In this document: in pieces, positions 37,211 through 47,115 of the stretch | Numbering within the stretch: position 1 is the first letter of the stretch | Layout: each line of letters opens with the position of its first letter | From: Isoetes taiwanensis | Lineage: Eukaryota; Streptophyta; Lycopodiopsida; Isoetales; Isoetaceae | Length of the DNA: 64,000 nt | Assembly: GCA_021234155.1 (NCBI GenBank) | Contig: JAJEKV010000144.1 | Location: forward strand, 436,001-500,000 | Direction: 5' to 3' | Program-made: the position numbers and the translations under genes | The notes under the pieces: generated by a model | What the model was told of the DNA's origin: nothing | What the model saw: only the letters and a program-made list of their open reading frames with translations | Database searches by the model: none

Positions 37211-38952
37211 CGCACAACCTCTCTAATATTGTAAGGCCAACGAGATATGTTTATGTCATTTGGAATTCATGATTAAGTAGCCCTAATTCCAATGTAGGTA
37301 CGTGCAAATTATCTTGACGCAGATGGAAAATGCAGACACGTGATTCGGTACCTTAAAATGGCAGAAGATGTACAAATATCCTATTTGCGTTTTCTCAAGT
37401 TCGCTAGGTATGTCTCGGCATTTGTCTGGTTTATCTGACTTTGGTTGCAAATTGGTGATTTACTTGAGATGTGCAATGTGCCATTAGAAATCTCAAAAAA
37501 TACAATGTGACATGTGTGTTGCAGATGCATTTTCTAGCTACAAATACAGAATGGGATTAAGATATGACAACCTACTATATGCATTATCTTTCCTAGCATC
37601 CTGAAAACTTTTTTAGCTACTGGTGTTTATTGTGTAGCGGCGCTTATGGTCAGCAAAGATGCACCAGTTCTCTGAAGCATAGGTAGGTAATTAAGCCTAG
37701 ATAACTAATGATGAAGACACAACTCTTATCTCATCATTAAATAGGGTATGAAGACCTTGCAAATGAAGACCTGTAGCCAAATAGCGCATAGAGGTGGCAC
37801 CCTTTACAACTTAGAAGGAAAATGTGACAACCTATTAGATGCCAAACTAGAGATTCAAGGCATGATTAAGTTTAGAAACAATAGAATTGCAAGATGATAT
37901 TATATCATGGTTGCAACCAAATGATAGCATGTCATAATGGGGCCCAACTGGTGGGGATTGCAAGAGGTAATGGGTCTCCATGTACAAACTGAGCAGTAAT
38001 ACATGACAATGCTAGGCAACAGACATCAAGCCTGCTGGCAGGCCCAAGCTAAAGTTTGATATAAATTTTACTTAATTGCTGATAGAATACAAATGCCATA
38101 CTCTTTGTTCAGTATTTATGTTGTATATATTGTGTACACCCTGAAGGGTCTGAATGTCCATTCAAGACATTACTAAAGATTATACAATGCCAATGGACTT
38201 CAGGTTGTTGTGGAAGTGCGATTGAAAGTACAGTACCAAATAGGGCACATATTGATGGCAGGATAAGGTCGATTCTAAAAAGATCAATTTTGTTCTTCAT
38301 CCGCGTGAGCTGGCATGCTTAAATGCAAGGCTATGATTAGTGCCAAAATTGTTAGGAATGATTGAAAGAACTTTTGTAGTTATGTTAGTTTACCTGGCAT
38401 GTGGAAAGACCAATAAATGAATCATGTTTTTTATAGATCTTGCCATAATTCTTCACTCACAAAAAGATTGAATAGATCACATTAATTCATGATGTCTGCA
38501 GATTTTTGTGGATGGGACTGATAATGAGATCCCAAATGCTGGCGCAAATTGGAGCCGAATTTTGCTGCTAAGTTAACATAATAAGAGAGCTATTAAATTC
38601 CACATATGTTTACATCCTCATGCTTGATATATATATAGATCTGTATTGCAATGCGTTAAAACTTCAATTCTTCTCATCTTTTTCCTAAAGTGTCATTATA
38701 TGAAGCTTCGTTCACATCTTGCTAAGCTCTACATGTGCATCTGATGGGATATCTGCAAGCACACGGGTGAAAGCATGTTGTAGTGGAACAAAAACGTGCA
38801 TTTTAGCACCACATTTTTGGGTGCTAAGTGTGGTGGGAACTACCGAATTTGTAGTGGGAGAGGCAGTTATTTTTTCAAAAATACACATGATTACTTATTC
38901 AAAATTTTGTCCTTTCAGTCTTATTCAGGCTTATTCAGCAATGTACACGATT
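37211..38952. other. Intergenic, no gene recognised
   Basis: AT-rich with short frames only. Confidence 0.4.
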
Positions 38953-39080
38953 ATTTTCCCTCAAAAACTCTGATTACGCTCCCTTAATCCGGCAAGACCA
39001 TTTCTGATTCTGAATTTTCATTTTCCCTCAAAAACTCTGATCACGCTCCCTTAATCCGGCAAGACCATTTCTGATTTCTG
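38953..39080. repeat. Tandem duplication upstream of the RING-H2 gene, 72-bp period
   Basis: TTTTCCCTCAAAAACTCTGA through GGCAAGACCATTTCTGATT occurs at 38953-39014 and 39024-39080. Only one base differs in the core (GATTACGC versus GATCACGC). It lies just before the ATG at 39101, in the likely promoter or 5' UTR. Confidence 0.85.
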
Positions 39081-39100
39081 GCAAGAAGATCGATCACGAA

Positions 39101-42100
39101 ATGGCTCTGATCATACCCTTGAATGCCATGGGATACACCTACAAGGAAATGTATAGGCAAGAAAAGCATTACGCCACACAAGAAGAAATCGAGTCTGTTT
39201 GGGGACCGAAAGTATTAGGAAAATCCACTTACAGGTGGGTTGCATTCTAGATTCGGGGATGCCCATGATTCTCTGTTGTTTAGAATATTGTTTTGTTTCA
39301 TCATGCGGGTTGAAGAATCCGGGGGGAGAGGTATAATGAATATATGTGCCTTTACAAAAAAATCACAGGTGTGAAGTGTGCACGGGGAGGCATGGCCTCA
39401 CTGGACTATGGGCATTGCGTATTACCTTCACACAAAAGGAAAAGAAATAAACTGGTTGAGTTTCTGGCAACAGTTAAGAGAAAAAGAGTCTGAAGCCTCT
39501 CCGTCCCAACGTAAGAGGAAGAATGCAAGCATTTCAAATAGTGAGGAAGCAGAGCAACATGCCACAAATGATGCTTCCTCTCTTGAAATGACTAGGCCAC
39601 AATTCAAGCCTCCTCAAGCTGTAAGAAGAATCTCGGAGAAAATCACTGAAAAAATAGGTACCCAACCCTCTTCTTCTGGAACCACCATATGATGCAATTT
39701 AATATTGGAACTGTTATTTTCCAGCAAGGTCTAGCAAGCTTGAACAATCAGGTACACCACTTACTTCTTCATTTGGGTGTGTGGTAAGTTATGTGTAGGA
39801 AATTTGTGCTGCTAGTTTCGAGTTGTGGTGGATAATTTCAGTTCACAGTAGTATGTAGCTCCAAATGTGTTACAGGACAGTCATATGGTGCCAATTATAT
39901 GTTAATAATGTAGTTTGTAGCATATGTAGTGTCACATATAGTACCAAACGTGGTACCTTATCTGAATAGTGAATTGGCTTCCATATATTTCTATACTTAG
40001 TGTCATATGTGATGTTAGATATGGTGATACTTGTGAATGGTGGATTGTCTGCCATATGTGGTGCCAAGGCAATTTGCGCTAAATATTGCACCACGCTATC
40101 CGCCACATATGGGGTGGTGGATGTCCTCACGGATGTGGTGCCTTACATTGCATTGTGGTGCCACATGTGGTGTCTAATGTGGCACCACTATGGATCCACA
40201 TTTTGCACCACATGTGGTGTCTTTGACGCCATTTGTGGTGCGAAGTAATGGATTGCCATATGTGGTGCCTTGGGTGCATTGTGGTGCCATATGTGGTGTG
40301 GCATGTGGCACCAGTTTGGTGCCACATGCCACACCACATGTGGTGAATATGATGCCATTTGTGGTGCAAAGTTTGTCATGATGGAATTTGTGGTGTGTAA
40401 AGTGGTGCCCTGTTGTGTCATGTGGTACTAACCTTGGATTACTTTCCGGTTGAATTCAACGTAACACCGGGAGAATGGATCAACTCTACAAGATCGAAGT
40501 GATTGAGGTGTAAGGCAAGGTTGCAAACTTGTGATCAAAGCTGCGCAGGTGCTACAAATGAAGGTTCAAAGAACTTGAGTTCCGCATCGAGAAGATGAAT
40601 AAAGATTTAAAAAATGGGAAGGAATGATTAAGGATAAACCAAGTCGAAAGGCACGGTGATTGGGCTATATGCCAAGATACGCAGGCCGAAATGGAAGGAA
40701 CTATTACCGTAACTTGAGCGCACAAAAATCGAGGAGCTTGGACCGTCACCCGGGGAAGCGCATAACAACAAAGATTGAAAGTGCCGGAACCAAGGTTAGA
40801 GAGGTTTCGCCTTGCAAGGGACCATCTTCCTTTATTTGTCTTGGATCCACTACTTCCAGACCTTGATAAGGCTGAAGATTATGGTAGTGGCTGTCCATTC
40901 TGTGGCAAGATCCTCCAGTGGATGGGGAAACCACTACCAACTTTGATTGCTGAATGCAGTCACCAATACCATCTTCCATGTCTGCTCAGCCTCTTGAGGT
41001 ACTTCATAACAAAATTCCTGAAGTGCTTAGTATAATTGTATTCTCATTGACAAATTTGCGTTCACTTTGCAGGATTTGTAATCACTGTTGCATTGAGAAT
41101 TGTTGTCATGAATTTTCTACAGCATGGGTACAAGCCTTAGGTGTGAGTAGGGAGGATCAAAAGCAACTTCAAGCTACTGAGGCACTTACAGGTGAGCACT
41201 TATAAGTAGCTTAGTTTACATGCTAAGGGCCTGATGTAAGGGACAGATGCCAATTAGGATTAGTGGACTTCCTAATCTTTCACCCTGGCTTAGTCTCTTT
41301 CGTTTGTCCTGTTTGATGTGTCTAATTTGCCCCCTAGGATGAGGTCGCTCACTCATTTTAGGTGGCGAATTAGATACATCAAGCAGGAAACTCGAAAAGG
41401 GAGTAAGCCCGACATAAAACAAGATAGCAATCTTTCATCCTGGCTTAGTTTCTTCCATCTTGGCTGGCTTAGTCTCTTTTGCTTGTCCTGTTTATTGTAT
41501 CTAAAGTGCCCCCTGGGATGAGATCGCTCGCTCATTTTAGGGGACACTTTAGATATATATAAACAGGAACATCGTAAAGAGAGTAAAAAAGTCTGGAGCT
41601 TAGTTAAAAAAACCAAAGCATAGTTACAATCAATTGTGATTCAATTCCAGGTTTGCAGAGCATGGTGCCGTTTACTAATTCAGGTCTAACTGTTCATACT
41701 GGTGGCAATGACTTTGTGAGTCCATATAGCACACCAAAAAGGGAATTATTTTCTACCCTCAAAGGTAACCAAGTCTTGTTTGATGCAATTGGGATATGTA
41801 GCTTACTTCTTCATCCCTACTTTGTAGATATAGAGGTACAATGTGGTCAGGTAGGGGGACAAGACACTCACACCCCTTCGAAAGCATTAGACACAGATAG
41901 AAACTCGGGCAAATCAGAAGATGCATCAGGTTACAGGAACTCGGACAAATCAGTAGATGTCAACAAATCAGTAGGTGCATCAAGTCAAGCTCCAGTAGGT
42001 GCTCCAACTGGACAACAATCTGCCAGATCAGCAGATGCATTAAGTCATGCTCCACACCAATCTACCAAATCAGCAGATGCATCAGGTTATGATCTAAACA

Positions 42101-42400
42101 AATCGTTCGGTGAATGTAAGTCACAAGGTAACTTCCAACCTTTTGTGCCTGTCTTCTTTTTAATTTGACCCATATAGTTCCGAATCGTTAAATTTTTGCA
42201 TTTTGGAAGTGTCTTAGAGAAAAAGCAAGAGCAGAATTCCAAGCAAAAGACACCTCCAAGACATTCTGAAGCAAAAGTTTCCAGCCCCCTTGACGAAGAG
42301 ATCTTTGAAGCAGAAGTTTCCGACCCCGCACCAAGAAATCTTTGGCGAAGTTTTCAGCCCCCAACTGCACCAACTCTGTCCATGCGAGTAAGACTACAAG
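39101..42400 (+). CDS. Multi-exon RING-H2 finger protein
   Basis: Exons with GT/AG borders: 39101-39234 (MALIIPLNAMGYTYKEMYRQ start), 39369-39657, 39725-39751, about 40700-40998, 41073-41191, 41651-41764, 41834-42109, 42218-42400. Splice phases agree at every join from 40998 on. The RING finger straddles the intron at 40999: GCPFCGK, about 20 residues, ECSHQYHLPCLLSLL, then RICNHC. That gives C-x2-C, C-x-H-x3-H-x2-C, C-x2-C, a C3H2C3 RING-H2, as in E3 ubiquitin ligases. After it comes a Ser/Asp/Lys-rich stretch with repeated KSADASG units. Exon 2 has Lys/Arg-rich SQRKRKN. The join of exon 1 to exon 2 forces a frame problem, and the part from 39752 to 40700 is uncertain (it includes a minisatellite). 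An FCP1-like domain follows directly. Confidence 0.6.
39880..40435. repeat. Minisatellite of GTGGTGCC(A)ATATGTGGTG units
   Basis: Imperfect tandem units built from CCATATGTGGTGCC, CCACATGTGGTGTC and GCCATTTGTGGTGC fill about 550 bp of a presumed intron. Frames on either strand across it are repeat artefacts. It contains the hairpin at 40287-40343. Confidence 0.85.
40287..40343. repeat. 27-bp inverted repeat with 3-base loop
   Basis: Arms 40287-40313 and 40317-40343 pair at 26 of 27 positions; the inner part is GGCATGTGGCACCA, GTT, TGGTGCCACATGCC. It is a cruciform- or hairpin-forming spot inside the minisatellite. Confidence 0.9.
41289..41590. repeat. Two tandem long hairpins in an intron
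   Basis: Hairpin 1 core is 41308-41387 and hairpin 2 core is 41487-41567. Each has CCTG...CAGG arms of about 29 bp, an inner ATGAG/CTCAT stem and an 8-base loop (GTCGCTCA or ATCGCTCG). Outer flanks (CTTAGTCTCTTT against AAAGGGAGTAAG) extend the stem. The two hairpins differ in arm sequence while keeping the pairing. They lie between RING-gene exons 41073-41191 and 41651-41764. Confidence 0.85.
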
Positions 42401-43036
42401 GTTAAGCCCAATCCCGCTTGTTTTTACTACAATGGAGTTCGGGTAGAAGCTATGACAAGAGTGAGTTACTACCCACCGCCAAAGAAGATGGTGTTAAGTT
42501 GATCACACTTAACGTAACCAAGTGGGTAGTAACTAGACCAGCCGGGCCGAAGTTCATAGATTGGTGCAAATCCAGAATTTTCATATAGCACTTTGGTCCA
42601 ACTGCGCAGCTCAAAACTTGAGAATCATAGTTAAGGGAGCATTGATGAAACACAAGGACAAATTCAAGTTCATATGGAATCGGGATCGGTGTACCAACAC
42701 AAATTTATTTAACAAGAAAAGCCAATTTTTTGAAGCACCTCAAAAAAAGGTCTACGAATTTAATTTCCGTGTTTCACAAAAGAGAACGTGCTTCTCATTG
42801 ATGACAGCAGATACAAAGGGTACCTCAATGAGCCAAACATCATGATCTGTCCAAACAGCTGGAGCCCTGACAGAGTAGATGGCAATTTCCTCATGAATGA
42901 TCTAAAGGTTTGGCTTCAGGGGTTGCTGAAGGCAGGGAATGTGCAAAGTTATGTCGAAAGCAACAAAATGCTGAATATGTTTGACACTGAGAGTCAAATT
43001 TGTATTAATATGATGAAAAAACATAGAATAGAATAG
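42400..43036 (+). pseudogene. FCP1/NIF-type phosphatase domain, frameshifted
   Basis: Three frames in order give most of a HAD-type NIF/FCP1 domain as found in plant small CTD-phosphatase-like proteins: YNGVRVE, YYPPPKK, TKWVVTRPAGPKFIDWC (to 42570), FHIALWSNCAAQNLRI, KFKFIWNRDRCTNTNL (42575-42700), and ENVLLIDDSRYKGYLNEP, FLMNDLKVWLQGLL, AGNVQSYVESN (42788-42990). The family dephosphorylates phospho-Ser/Thr on proteins such as the RNA polymerase II tail. LLIDDS is kept. The nucleophile block, normally LDxNG or DxDxT, reads FYYNG, so both Asp are absent. Frame breaks at 42573 (AATTTTC) and 42780 (AAAAGAG) are one-base homopolymer losses. It follows the RING-H2 exons on the same strand and may be the 3' part of that gene or a separate one. 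A LINE tail starts right after its stop. Confidence 0.75.
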
Positions 43037-43102
43037 AATAGAATATGATTTTATCGTCCACGGAGACCAACTGGCCTATGGGACCCAAGTACAAAGAGAG
43101 AG
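43022..43102 (-). mobile_element. LINE 3' terminus with (TTCTA)n tail, left part of an interrupted copy
   Basis: On the minus strand the segment reads GGCCAGTTGGTCTCCGTGG then ACGATAAAATC and a TTCTA microsatellite. It matches the LINE 3' end at 29760-29790 in the opposite orientation. The LTR element begins at 43103, and the LINE resumes at 54619 with the expected upstream UTR. Confidence 0.8.
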
Positions 43103-44661
43103 TGTGACGCTCCCTGAACATATACGACCCTCGGCCGTATACATACGGGGACTTTCCCCTCCCATGGCGACCATCTCGCCATGAGCAGGGCCCTCCGTCT
43201 ATTTCGGGCCATCTATAATATGATGCCCGAAAGAAGGACACGAAGGGGTCATTCGGCCCACGCCTTCAATGGGGCTCCTACGTCGCGGAAGCGTGAATAC
43301 AAGGGTTAGCACACAGCATAAATCACATATAAATAACCACCACGAAGGGTGGCGCATCCATCCAAATACCAACGGCAAAGAATATGCATCTAAACCCTTT
43401 AAAACACCCCAAACCCATGGTTCTACCCCCGCTCGGACTCGGTTATGATCGACCGACGGCTAGGTCTCAAGAGATCAGCCAGACCGAATCTTGACATGGC
43501 GCTGGCTGGCATAGAACATTGGCTAGGGTTGTCCACTCCATCCGCCCCTCCCGTGCACACTTTGCGGATGGGTCAATTCACGCTATGGCGCCGCTATAGC
43601 CTTCCGGAGACGCAGCTCGAGGCATCACCCCGCCGAGCCTACTCAGGGGTTCATGAAGTCCCGGTCCGATGAGGCAGGTCGGGGAAGCGCCCCTCCCGTA
43701 ATCACAGTGGTTCCATGGGCGAAGCTAGAGAATACGTGCCGCATCAGCGACCCCGATCAGATCCGCACTACCCTAACTTACTCGCCCATACGGGTCACAC
43801 CTCTACACCTGTGGAGTGTCGGACCCATACCCGCCCTCACGCGGACCGGCTATCAGGCCTAGCTCACTATAGGAGTCCCAGGAGCCTTTTATGTTCGTGC
43901 AAGACCCCGCCAACCACTTCACCACTGTGTTCCTTATCTGGTGCTAAGCCAGTCCATAACATCTATGACCCGGTGGGCTCTTGTGCACAGGCCGCATCTA
44001 ATGGGAATAATACAGGGCTCTATCTAGGAGCATACTACAATACATGGGCTCAGAGGTCTCTACCCCCCGTAATCCCCCATCTCCGGAGTGCTAACTAAGC
44101 AAAGAACTACTAAACCATCAACCAAAGCACGTACAGAGACTAGAGATAAAGAATACTCACCATATCAATCAAGGGTTACCCTAACAGGTAAACCACAAAG
44201 AAAACAGAGAGAGAACACACCACAGAGAGGCGCTATGCTATAAATCAACATAGTAACCTCTTGACTAAATCAAATCGGGTCTTGGGCTGCTCCATCTCGA
44301 TAACTGAAGGGCGCCTGGCTGTTGCTCCTCCTCCTCCATCCCCAATTGCTCCCAATTCGAATTGGGGCACAAAAGCCCTAATTTGGGTGTCCAAAATGGA
44401 AACCCTACCTTGCCCAATCGATTTGGGCCAGGTGGCATGCTCTAGATTGGTTAATATTAGCTAATTTGGTATTTTAGCCCTTTTTAATATTAGGATAAGC
44501 CCTAAATTCGAATTAGGGTTTTGGTTAGGTTTCCACCTTTATAATTTAATTATTAACATAGCTAACCTTAGCTTATGAATAATTAATGTGCCATTAATTA
44601 TTCATAGTGACGTGTCACGTATTTATACTTAAATATGCGTATAAATATGTGGAACGTCACA
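43103..44661 (-). repeat. LTR, 3' copy of the element
   Basis: 1559 bp, begins TGTGACGCTCCC and ends GGAACGTCACA, with TG...CA termini. It aligns with 52394-54618 over its whole length apart from the 630-bp insertion there. Differences are mainly small indels in G or C runs. Confidence 0.9.
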
Positions 44662-44675
44662 TTCTCCCCACCTTA
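44662..44675 (-). other. Polypurine tract of the LTR element
   Basis: The complement reads TAAGGTGGGGAGAA directly before the LTR, the usual Ty3-type plus-strand primer. The bases beyond it on the element strand (GATGCTGAGGACAGCATC) form a perfect palindrome with an AGG centre. Confidence 0.8.
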
Positions 44676-46204
44676 AACATGATGCTGTCCTCAGCATCAA
44701 GATTGCAGGGCAACACATCATACATTGGAAGGAAGTCTCCCCTCCTTAAAGAGATAGCGTGGGATTATAAGTCACACAGACGTTGTCATGTTCAAAGTGA
44801 TGAAAGTTTGAAATGACTTGTAATGTGCAATTTATAACTTTGGGATATAAGAGGTAGAGGTATATATCAGACATGATCATCGCTTAGGACTGTAAAAAAA
44901 TGAACAGTCAAAGTTTGTGGAAGTCTCACTATTTCATTCGTGGTGACGAACTTACAGTCTATCTATTTTAGAAATCATTCATTTGATACATACAGATAAC
45001 TGATTATATATTAAGACAGGTATAGATATAAAGAACTTCCATTTGTTGTTATGTTATAAGACAGAGTTATTAACGTCGCAGTCATTCTAATCATATTAAC
45101 TTCTGTGTATATATCTATTATATTCTCCCTTCACTTTGCAAGTGGTTTTATTACAGCCAGGCTTAATGTAATTTGTAGCAAAATTTTATTTTCCTATTGT
45201 ATTACGATTTTAACAACTCCTATATTATGCCCCTGATGTTTATAGCTACCCTTTAATAGAATTATATATTATACTGTATTTGCCATTTTGACCTATATAC
45301 TTTAATATTAATTACAGACAGACATTCTTCATTTATTATTCATAACCTTGTTATAACATTATCTAAGTCTCGTTATTCCCTCAGAAGTTTGTGTAAGACA
45401 TATATACTTATCTCCTTCTATTATATTTGATTATATGTTTAAATAGTTTGCTCCTTTGGATTATCGTTAATGTTTCCACACTCACACTCTCTATCTTTAG
45501 CATAGATTATAATCACATGAGGACACATATTAATTCATTGGTTATGTTTATACATTTACCAGATGTCCCGATATTCCTATATTTGGATTACTTATTTATT
45601 CTATTGCTATTTTCGTAAATTTATTACACATACAGAGACTCTTATATTTACAGGGCATAGATACAACTGACATATACATTCGACGTAATTGGTACCGCCC
45701 CGGTCGCTTTTCGGCAGTGCTATGGCTATGCAATAGTCCTGTATCACAGAAGGTCAGTTGTGACGATGGTGTCCACGGCGGAAGCATCGAAACCATGCCT
45801 GGTCTGCCCTGAGCCTGTTAGATGGTGATGACTGAGGAAGTCCCGGGCTCATACTTGAAGTAGAAGTGCTGAATGTTGGGAATAAGGAGTGTTAAGATAT
45901 CCCTATTTTGGATGGATACTCGAGAAAAATTGGTATGACGATGTTTGTATCTGATTGAAACACTGGACTTAATAATTACGAGAATTGATTTATTATGCGG
46001 CATATATATTGCCATTCAATGTAGAAGAAGACTGGATAGCACCATATATCTGATGGAGAAGTGGTTTATAGACCATGTTAAGGAGGTACTATGCTAAGGT
46101 GGAAACTGGATTATAAGTACCCAGCTCATGAAAGGAAGATCACTTTAGAAGTGTAGGTTTTGACAATGGTGGTGAAGGTATAGCATGTCCGACACTTTAT
46201 AACT
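44676..46204. other. Internal region of the LTR element, AT-rich part
   Basis: No coding motif recognised on either strand. Confidence 0.4.
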
Positions 46205-47115
46205 ATCCCATCGATCCGAGCCATCGGATCGCCATTCTGGGAAAGGACGAGCGCCTATATTAGGTCATTCTCGTTTTCCGCCTGGTTATCGGCGTCTTCT
46301 CACAGCAGCATTCTTCGTTCTCGTAGCTTCCCCCCCTTCCCCGCCCTGCTGCGTCGGCGTATGCATCTTTTTCATTTATATATTTTTTATTTGTTCATGC
46401 ACTTTTTGTGTTCTCCACCTGTGGGTGTGGCTTTTCCCATGTTGTTGTTTCCTTGGCATCCTACTGCGTTATTCTCCACCTGCGGGTGATGCTATTTATT
46501 TCCACCTTGAGGGTGAGGCATATTTTGATATAATGATTTTCCACCCGCTGGGTGATGCTTTTCCACCCTATGGGTGATGCTATCTTTTCCTGTTATGTTC
46601 TTTTTCTACCTATTTTTATTTCTCGTCTCTGCGGTCCTTTGTTGATCCAGCTTCCTTTTATGGCTATGCCTGTTTTGTTTTTCTAATCGTTTACGGGTGT
46701 TTTTTGGGAGTTCTTTGGTATTGCAGGTTTTCTTGTATTCCGCCAGTTGCTGGGGACCTGTTGTGTTTCTGTTCGGCCTCCTCTTCGTTACCTTCGGGGT
46801 TTTTCGCCATTGTCTGGGGTCGTGCTCTATGTTCGCCTTCACTCTTGTCCGTTTTCTCTCTGTTCTCCAGGCAACACATTCGAGGTTGGTGGCGACCATT
46901 TCTCATTAGGGTTTTCCTCGAAAACCCGAAAGGGCGGGGTTTTTTATCCCGATGAGAAGTTGTCGCCATTGCCCTCCTATCTTGCCTTAGCATATTTTCT
47001 TATGGGGTAGTCCGATATTGTTCCTATGGTCGGCTACCCCTCTCTCTTCCAAACATTGTATACTGCTGCTGTGATGAATGACAAGCCTATCTATCTATCG
47101 GCCGGTTTTGTGTCT
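46205..47115 (+). repeat. Dispersed repeat, copy 2 (copy 1 at 1884-2815), inside the LTR element
   Basis: Starts CCATCGGATCGCCATTCTGG, has GGCGTCTTCTCACAGCAG, ends near GTTCCTATGGTCGGCTACC and CTATCTATCTATC. It is richer in GC than the AT-rich LTR-element interior and so is probably a secondary insertion. The 3' part contains CCTCGAAAACCCGAAAGGGC like LINE 3' UTRs. A series of five hairpins lies at 46416-46576. Confidence 0.7.
46416..46576. repeat. Series of five CACC(Y)-NNN-GGGTG hairpins
   Basis: CACCTGTGGGTG (46416), CACCTGCGGGTG (46477), CACCTTGAGGGTG (46503), CACCCGCTGGGTG (46542), CACCCTATGGGTG (46564). Four of the five are followed by (A)TGC or AGGC. Stems are kept while loops vary. 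Confidence 0.85.

Noticed and set aside
40000-40421. Several frames on both strands rich in His, Met and Val
   Set aside because: All come from the GTGGTGCC minisatellite.
46606-47010. Frames of about 100 codons on both strands at 46.6-47.0 kb
   Set aside because: Arg/Lys-rich minus and Phe/Cys-rich plus readings are mirror images of one composition; the region is the dispersed repeat.
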